Source: Sphingopyxis sp. (GTDB lineage: Bacteria; Pseudomonadota; Alphaproteobacteria; Sphingomonadales; Sphingomonadaceae). Taken from it: a stretch of DNA of 49,082 nucleotides. Position 1 is the first letter of the stretch, and each line of letters begins with the position of its first letter. The position numbers and the translations under genes were made by a program. The notes under the pieces are model-generated. The model saw nothing but the letters and a program-made list of their open reading frames with translations. It was not told the DNA's origin and ran no database searches. The DNA is taken from the NCBI RefSeq assembly GCF_019459305.1, contig NZ_JAIBES010000092.1, positions 1 to 49,082 on the forward strand. Direction: 5' to 3'. Of this stretch, positions 43,803 to 49,082 are shown piece after piece.

Positions 43803-44260
43803 TCACAGTTCTGCGTCAGCTGTCTTCAACTGAGCAAGGCGTGTTCGCGCTGCTGCATAAACACTGCTGTGAATGTGAAGCGGGAAGTCAAGTGCCAGTT
43901 CCTTCTCCAGCTCGGCGAAGGCTGATTCAAAACTGTCGCGAATTTCATCGATGGCGTGCCTGATCAGTGTCCGAGACAGTCCTGCGGCGCGCCCCGTTTC
44001 AACAAAATGGCGGCCGTGGATATCAAAGATGCGGTACTTTCGATTTTTTCCGAGGGCCATTGCCACCTTGGACTGGTTTCTCCTGATCTGACGGGCATCG
44101 AGGCTGGGTTGGGCCGTTAGCACATCGTAAAATGGTGTCAGACGAAATCGTCCGCCAGGCGACAGGAATATGCTGAAATTCTTGGCGTGGCCATCGGTTG
44201 CGCCGATCAGCCAGAAGATCAGTTGCGACTTGAAGAAGTCGACTTTAACAAGATGCGAGA
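43803..44260 (-). pseudogene. HipA kinase C-terminal remnant
   Basis: Reads FFKSQLIFWLIGATDGHAKN, then FSIFLSPGGRFRLTPFYDVL, TAQPSLDARQIRRNQSKVAM and GRHFVETGRAAGLSRTLIRH. This is the C-terminal lobe of a HipA-type toxin kinase, including the catalytic-loop aspartate (ATDGHAKN). The N-terminal half and any hipB antitoxin gene are missing. The frame runs upstream toward the carboxylesterase end, so the gene was truncated by deletion. Confidence 0.75.
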
Positions 44261-44298
44261 CGGATATGTCCGGTCGCAGCCGGACGGTGAGAAGCGAA

Positions 44299-44961
44299 CT
44301 AGCGAGCGAAAGCCGCCGTCAGGAAATCCCGGCCGAGGCGAAGTCCGACAGGATCCACGGTGTGCGCCACGCCGTAGGAGACGTGCGTCGTGACCTCGAC
44401 GCCGAGGCGTTTGAGTTCACTCTCCGACATGTGTAGCGCGGCGATCGGGACGACCGGATCGGCCGTGCCGTGCACCAAGAGCACGGGCGGCTTCGGAAAC
44501 TCTCCGTGATTCAGCCCCAGCGCCCCTGCCAACATGCCGGAATAGCCAACGACGGCAGCCACCGCCTGCGGTCGTCGTAGCGCGACATGCAGTGCCATCA
44601 TCGTCCCCTGACTGAAGCCGACGATGGCCAGGTCAGCCTCGCTCAGACCATATTGATCAAGCTTGCGGTCGATGAAGGCGTCGATCGCTGGCGCGGCCGA
44701 GGCGGCGCCCGCGGCGAGCGCGGACGGCGCAAAGCCGGAAAGTCCCCACCATTGGTAACCCCTCCCCATCATGCCGCAGCGCTGCGGCGCGTGCGGGGCC
44801 AGAAACAGCGTGTGCGGAAGCGCCTCCTGCCACGGTGGTGCGAGCGCGATCATGTCTGTTCCGCTTGACCCGAAGCCGTGCAGTAGCAGGACGATTTTCT
44901 TGGGCGGCTCTCCGGAGCGCGGCTTGAGGCTGGCTCCGTTTACGATCTTGGACAAGGTCAT
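44299..44961 (-). CDS. Phospholipase/carboxylesterase family alpha/beta hydrolase
   Basis: Small cytoplasmic esterase of about 220 residues. It has LLLHGFGSSGTDM, LAPHAPQRC, the nucleophile in IVGFSQGTMMAL, the acid in VHGTADPVVP and the histidine in SYGVAHTVDP. Family members hydrolyse short-chain esters or acyl-thioesters. ATG at 44961 gives the typical MTLSKIVNGASL start; the frame opens at ATG 44988. Confidence 0.9.
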   Translation of the reverse strand: MTLSKIVNGASLKPRSGEPPKKIVLLLHGFGSSGTDMIALAPPWQEALPHTLFLAPHAPQRCGMMGRGYQWWGLSGFAPSALAAGAASAAPAIDAFIDRKLDQYGLSEADLAIVGFSQGTMMALHVALRRPQAVAAVVGYSGMLAGALGLNHGEFPKPPVLLVHGTADPVVPIAALHMSESELKRLGVEVTTHVSYGVAHTVDPVGLRLGRDFLTAAFAR

Positions 44962-45016
44962 GCACCCCATATGGGTATCGCTGGCCATTTGTCAGCCGGG
45001 CGTCTGCGCCCACACC

Positions 45017-45628
45017 TCAGTTGGCGGCAGCCGTCCAAAGCGGATGCCGGATCATCGCGCGTCCAAACAATTCCGACGAGATCAGTCTCTCAAGCCAGCG
45101 CCGCAGCTTCTGCGGCGCATGCGTTTCGAACCATGCCGGGTCGACGGCCGCAAACTGGCGCACGAAGGGAAAGATCGCGATGTCACCGAACCCTGGCGCG
45201 CTGCCGCCGAGATAATCCTGATCGGCGAACCGCGCATCGAGCTGAAGGAGCATGGCCAGACCGGCGGCGCGATGCATCAGCGGATCCTCGCCATAGCGCG
45301 GTGCATATTTGTAGCGGTCGAGATGATGCTTGAAAGCGCCGTCATAGTCCGCGACCAGGCTCGGCTCCCCAGCCGCCGCCCACCCTTCCGGATCGTTCTG
45401 ACCCAACGCCCAGCGCATGATATCGATACTTTCGTCGATCACCTCGCCGTTCGCGAGGACGAGCACCGGCACGGTCCCCTTGGGGGAGACGGCCCGCATC
45501 GCGGCCGGCTTGTTGCGCAGCAATATTTCCCGATGTTCATAGGCAACGCCGCTCGCGATCAGCGCCATGCGCCCACGCATCGCATAAGGACAGCGGCGGA
45601 AGCTGTAGAGGATCGGCGGCGCGTGCAT
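45017..45628 (-). CDS. Glutathione S-transferase-like protein
   Basis: 203 residues. Thioredoxin-fold N-terminus with the cysteine motif LYSFRRCPYAMRGRMAL, then cis-proline region KGTVPVLVL and ESIDIMRW, and a helical C-terminal domain (FGDIAIFPFVRQFA). This is the Cys-type GST branch close to omega/glutaredoxin-2-like proteins. The ATG at 45628 fits the fold start. 27 or more bp upstream of the carboxylesterase on the same strand, possibly co-transcribed. Confidence 0.88.
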   Translation of the reverse strand: MHAPPILYSFRRCPYAMRGRMALIASGVAYEHREILLRNKPAAMRAVSPKGTVPVLVLANGEVIDESIDIMRWALGQNDPEGWAAAGEPSLVADYDGAFKHHLDRYKYAPRYGEDPLMHRAAGLAMLLQLDARFADQDYLGGSAPGFGDIAIFPFVRQFAAVDPAWFETHAPQKLRRWLERLISSELFGRAMIRHPLWTAAAN

Positions 45629-45963
45629 TTGCCAGCGACATAGCGGAACGACAGCACGAACGTACAGCCCCATCCGGATAACGCGCCGACCCAAACTGGG
45701 CCGCTTGTTGACCGTCGGCTTAGAGATTCAATTTTGAGAAAGCGAACACTGCCCAAAAGCTTCTGTGCAGCTTTACACGCCGGCGAAGGGTCGCTTCGCT
45801 GTCAGATCTTCGTCACGACCAAGCGTTCAATCGCCCGCGAGACTTGACGGCCATCTGCACCGCGGAGCCCTCCCATTCCGCGACGATGTGTTCGCACGAA
45901 ATAAGGAGAGCGGTCTCAAGAAGGCGCCGCGGCACACGCTGAATTTGATTTCAAGGCACAGGC
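45629..45963. other. Gap without a recognisable gene
   Basis: No convincing frame, repeat or RNA was seen between the GST-like start and the SDR stop. It should contain the GST promoter and the end of the SDR transcript. Confidence 0.5.
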
Positions 45964-46713
45964 TCAGACTTGCGCCATGCCTCCGTCGACAAAAAGTTCA
46001 ATGCCGTTGACGAAGCTGCTCTCGTCCGAAGCCAGAAAAAGGGCGGCGGCGGCGATTTCTTCAGGATTTCCAAGACGGCCCAGCGGCGTCGCTGCCTCCA
46101 CCGATGCGATAATCTCTCGGTTCGCCTCGGGCGAAGCTGCGAGGCCGTGCCAGCCGGGGGTCGAGGTTGAGCCGGGCGCGAGAACATTTACCCTGATGCC
46201 TGAGGCCTTGAGGTCGAGGATCCAATTGCGCGCGAAGCTGCGGATCGCCGCCTTGCTGGCCGCGTAGATGCTGAACGCGGGGGTGCCCGTAATTGCGGCC
46301 GTGGACCCCGTAAGAATGATCGAGCCGCCATTGCGCATCAGAGGCAGCGCCTTTTGAACCGTGAACAATGTTCCCTTGACGTTGGTCGCAAAAGTGCGCT
46401 CGTAGTGGTCTTCGGTGATGTCGGCCAGCGGCAGAAACTCCCCACCGCCCGCATTGGCGAACAAGATATCGATGCCCCCCTTGGCCTTCTCCACCACCGC
46501 AAACAACCGATCAAGATCGTCGAGCCTGGCAATGTCGCTTTGGACGCCGAGCGCGTTGCTGCCAATTGCGGTTACTGCCGCGTCAAGTTCCGCCTGGCGG
46601 CGTCCGGTTATGAAGACAAACGCGCCTTCCGCAGCAAATAACGTGGCGGCCGCGAGGCCGATGCCGCTGTTCGCGCCGGTCAAGACGGCTACTTTTCCTT
46701 TCAACCTTGCCAT
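45964..46713 (-). CDS. Short-chain dehydrogenase/reductase
   Basis: Classical SDR of 249 residues: VLTGANSGIG, NAGGGEF, catalytic Ser in IILTGSTAAI, YAASK, and ELFVDGGMAQV at the end. Start at ATG 46713, preceded by GAGAGGA. It lies 13 bp after the downstream end of the hydrolase gene (46727), so both probably form one unit. Substrate unknown. Confidence 0.93.
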   Translation of the reverse strand: MARLKGKVAVLTGANSGIGLAAATLFAAEGAFVFITGRRQAELDAAVTAIGSNALGVQSDIARLDDLDRLFAVVEKAKGGIDILFANAGGGEFLPLADITEDHYERTFATNVKGTLFTVQKALPLMRNGGSIILTGSTAAITGTPAFSIYAASKAAIRSFARNWILDLKASGIRVNVLAPGSTSTPGWHGLAASPEANREIIASVEAATPLGRLGNPEEIAAAALFLASDESSFVNGIELFVDGGMAQV

Positions 46714-46726
46714 GCTTTTTTCCTCT

Positions 46727-47671
46727 CTACTTTTGCAAGCCTGCGGCTCGGGCGGACCGAATTTTTCGGGCAAGGAAGTCGCGGATCAGCGGAACCATTG
46801 TGTCGAGCTGGTCCTCGAGCGCGAAGTGGCCTGTATCGAGAAGGTGAAATTCGACCTCGGGCAAATCGCGCTTGTACGGGTGCGCTCCGTCCGCCGGAAA
46901 AATGAAATCATTCTTGCCCCAAATGAGAAGGGTCGGCGGCGAATATTCGCGAAACCACGCTTGGACGGCGGGGTAGAGCGGTAGGTTCGTTCGATAATCG
47001 TAAAACATATCGAGCTGGATTTCGGCGTTGCCCGGGCGATCGAGCAGAGCCTGGTCATGCACCCAGTTGTCAGGTGCCACTCGCGTCTTGTCAGAGACGC
47101 CGTCGGTATATTGGAAGATGGTGGTTTCGATCGTCAGCAGCTTGGCCAGCGCCTGCCGCGTGTCATGAGAGCCCTCCTTCCAGTAGACCTTGATCGGGTC
47201 CCAGAACGCCTTGAGCCCTTCGTCATAGGCATTCCCATTCTGGATGATGAGGCCGGTAATCCGCGCTGGGTCCTGTAACGCCAACCGCCAGCCGACGGGT
47301 GCGCCATAGTCCATCACGTACATGGCAAATTTGGCGATGCCGAGCTGCTCCAGCAACCTATCGACGAGCCTCGCGAAGCTGTCGAACGTATAAGCAAAGC
47401 TCGCCCGGTCCGGTGAATTGCTTTGGCCGTAGCCTGGATAATCGGGTGCGATCACGCGATACTGATCGGCAAGGTGCGGGATGAGATTGCGGAACATGTG
47501 GGACGAGGTCGGGAAACCGTGCAGCAAGAGCACGACTGGGGCATCTGCCGGCCCAGCCTCGCGATAGAATATACCGATCCCATCGACTTCTGCCTTGCGG
47601 TGATGAACGACGATGGGAGCAACGGCCGATGCGCCGGTTGCTATGCGCTCAGCAAGAACATTCGTGGTCAT
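46727..47671 (-). CDS. Alpha/beta hydrolase with aspartate nucleophile
   Basis: 314 residues: LLLHGFPTSSHMFRNLIPHL, DYPGYGQS, nucleophile elbow YVMDYGAPVGW with Asp, LIWGKNDFIFP and the histidine in LDTGHFALED. Asp nucleophiles mark haloalkane dehalogenases and epoxide hydrolases. Here the residue after the Asp is Tyr rather than the Trp of classical dehalogenases, so the reaction is open. GGAG precedes the ATG at 47671. Confidence 0.9.
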   Translation of the reverse strand: MTTNVLAERIATGASAVAPIVVHHRKAEVDGIGIFYREAGPADAPVVLLLHGFPTSSHMFRNLIPHLADQYRVIAPDYPGYGQSNSPDRASFAYTFDSFARLVDRLLEQLGIAKFAMYVMDYGAPVGWRLALQDPARITGLIIQNGNAYDEGLKAFWDPIKVYWKEGSHDTRQALAKLLTIETTIFQYTDGVSDKTRVAPDNWVHDQALLDRPGNAEIQLDMFYDYRTNLPLYPAVQAWFREYSPPTLLIWGKNDFIFPADGAHPYKRDLPEVEFHLLDTGHFALEDQLDTMVPLIRDFLARKIRSARAAGLQK

Positions 47672-47752
47672 TTTCAATCTCCGGATTAGAAGGACATCAC
47701 CACTCTTGGGCAGAGTGCGTTCGGCCAACGCCGCGATTTAACGCACTGTTAT

Positions 47753-48745
47753 TCAACCGCTTCGAATAAAGGTCAGCAGATCCTGATTGATGATCTGCGG
47801 GTGCGTCGTCGCCATACCGTGCGGCATTCCGGGATAGACTTTCAGCGTCGCCCTCGGCGCCAGCTTCGACGAAAGCAAAGCGGAGGCTGCGATCGGCACG
47901 ATTTGATCGTCGTCGCCGTGCATTACGAGCAGCGGAATATCGATCTTGCGCAGGTCTCCGGTGAAATCCGTCTCTGAAAATACCGCGATACAGTCGTAAT
48001 GGGCCTTGGCCCCACCCATCATGCCTTGGCGCCACCAATTATCGACCAACGCTTGCGAAGTTGCTGCGCCGGTACGGTTGAAACCGTAAAATGGGCCTGC
48101 CGCGACATCGTGGTAAAATTGCGCGCGATTGGCGAGGAACGCGCTCCGAAACCCGTCGAACACGGATATGGGCAGGCCGCCGGGATTAGTCTCGGATTTC
48201 AGCATGACCGGCGGAATCGCGCCAATGATTACTGCCTTGGCCGCACGGCTTGTGCCGTGCCGAGCGAGGAAGCGCACAACTTCTCCACCTCCGGTGGAAT
48301 GGCCAACATGCACGACATCCTTGAGGTCAAGCGCTTTGATCAGTTCGGCAAGGTCGTCGGCATATGTGTCCATGTCATTGCCTGTGTCGGTCTGGGTGGA
48401 TCGCCCATGACCGCGCCGATCGTGCGCTATTACCCGATACCCCTTCTCCAGAAAGAACATTATCTGGGCATCCCAGTCATCGGCGCTGAGCGGCCATCCA
48501 TGGTGGAATATGATCGGCTGACCCTGGCCCCAATCCTTGTAGAATATCTCAGTGCCATCCTTCATGGTAATGGAGGTCATCGACGATCCTTTCGGCTTGG
48601 GCTGGTGCAGAATTACGCTTGTCGCGCCGTCTGAAGGAGAGGCACGCGCCGACTTTGGGAGGACGCTCGCGCCGGAAATGACGGCGACTGCGACGAGCAA
48701 TTGCCGACGGGTTGTAGGGGCGTTGATGCTGGAACTCGTCACCAT
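47753..48745 (-). CDS. Alpha/beta hydrolase (non-haem chloroperoxidase/arylesterase type), possible Tat export
   Basis: The catalytic domain starts [20 protein letters not shown] and has [20 protein letters not shown], nucleophile [10 protein letters not shown], acid HGDDDQIVP and His in PGMPHGMA. It is a cofactor-free perhydrolase or esterase. A 55-residue extension (ATG 48745, GAGG upstream) carries a twin-arginine-like signal, [20 protein letters not shown] then KSARASP. The internal ATG at 48580 also has a good AAAGGA site, so cytoplasmic and exported forms are both possible. Confidence 0.9.
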   Translation of the reverse strand: MVTSSSINAPTTRRQLLVAVAVISGASVLPKSARASPSDGATSVILHQPKPKGSSMTSITMKDGTEIFYKDWGQGQPIIFHHGWPLSADDWDAQIMFFLEKGYRVIAHDRRGHGRSTQTDTGNDMDTYADDLAELIKALDLKDVVHVGHSTGGGEVVRFLARHGTSRAAKAVIIGAIPPVMLKSETNPGGLPISVFDGFRSAFLANRAQFYHDVAAGPFYGFNRTGAATSQALVDNWWRQGMMGGAKAHYDCIAVFSETDFTGDLRKIDIPLLVMHGDDDQIVPIAASALLSSKLAPRATLKVYPGMPHGMATTHPQIINQDLLTFIRSG

Positions 48746-49082
48746 GGATCACCTCGGTCGCACTGCCTGATTCCTGTCCGACGCAAGGGTTCAGTGCCGG
48801 GCATCCGGATAGCGCATGGGCAGTGTTGCAGATTGAATGAATCAGGCGCGGATTGAACAAACGCATTGCGAACCGCCAGAACCCGGCTCAGCCACGAATG
48901 AGATTTGTCGGTCGCCGCGAGCGGGCTCGATTGGCTGGCGGCCTAGTACTACAGTTGCATTTAATGTCGTGTTCTTCGGTGACATTGAGCCGCGATCGCT
49001 TGGTGGGTTTGGCGCCATCGGGACCAAGCCCAGATGAAGGCGGGATGGTGTTGAGCCGCGAATATGAGCTTTGCGATGAGGC
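48746..49082. other. 3' end of window, no identified gene
   Basis: Contains the promoter side of the last hydrolase gene. The stretch from CTAGTACTACAGTTGCATTT at about 48943 has the look of an insertion-sequence end. An ATG at 49044 (MVLSREYELCDEA) runs off the window. Neither can be confirmed here. Confidence 0.3.

Noticed and set aside
43803..44260. Active HipA toxin-antitoxin system
   Set aside because: Only the C-terminal lobe remains; the N-terminal half and hipB are absent.

Overview
The window looks like chromosomal DNA of a sphingomonad (Alphaproteobacteria, Sphingomonadales; Sphingopyxis-like). This is inferred from the high GC content, the tolB-pal pair followed by a complete type II secretion (gsp) operon, two large TonB-dependent receptors, and the dense catabolic gene content. 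No database search was possible, so all names rest on motifs and family knowledge.

Layout. (1) 1-1039: C-terminal part of tolB, then pal. (2) 1026-12853, minus strand: one tightly overlapping operon gspC-D-E-F-G-H-I-J-K-L-M-N-O. gspE carries an in-frame TAA at the conserved Walker B glutamate. (3) 13022-17371, minus strand: a beta-helix lipoprotein followed by a TonB-dependent receptor. Both gspC and the lipoprotein are preceded by a 40-bp array of four 11-bp-spaced CTGTCAT-like repeats (predicted PhoB sites). This suggests a phosphate-starvation secretion module: T2SS, receptor and extracellular lipoprotein. (4) 17691-20254: tRNA-Leu(GAG), a DUF2235 hydrolase and a patch of frameshifted gene remnants.

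(5) 20255-35107: a peptide/amino-acid catabolic cluster. It holds a DUF885 peptidase, an S10 carboxypeptidase, a class IV aminotransferase, an exported amidohydrolase, a PhzF isomerase, a broken gamma-glutamyltransferase, a TonB receptor, a GntR/FCD regulator, a ProC-type reductase and a dicarboxylate/amino acid symporter. Four near-identical sites (GATTGT-CA-ACAATC) lie in front of the aminotransferase/amidohydrolase pair, the receptor, gntR and the reductase/symporter pair. They define a likely GntR regulon covering the cluster. (6) 30970-31290 and 35270-35961: remnants of IS3, IS5 and IS256 family elements.

(7) 36010-43418: a sulfate-ester module with two sulfatases (CSPSR and CSPTR motifs), a lipoprotein-type formylglycine-generating enzyme, a TetR regulator, a membrane protein, an enoyl-CoA hydratase and a short-chain dehydrogenase. 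The two sulfatase transcription units share a 19-bp putative TetR operator. A 23-bp IS-like repeat flanks the module at 35939 and 43746. (8) 43803-48745: a hipA remnant, a carboxylesterase, a GST-like protein, a second SDR and two alpha/beta hydrolases.

Several accessory genes carry single-base frameshifts or nonsense codons. These may be real decay or assembly error, and the resulting calls are marked accordingly.
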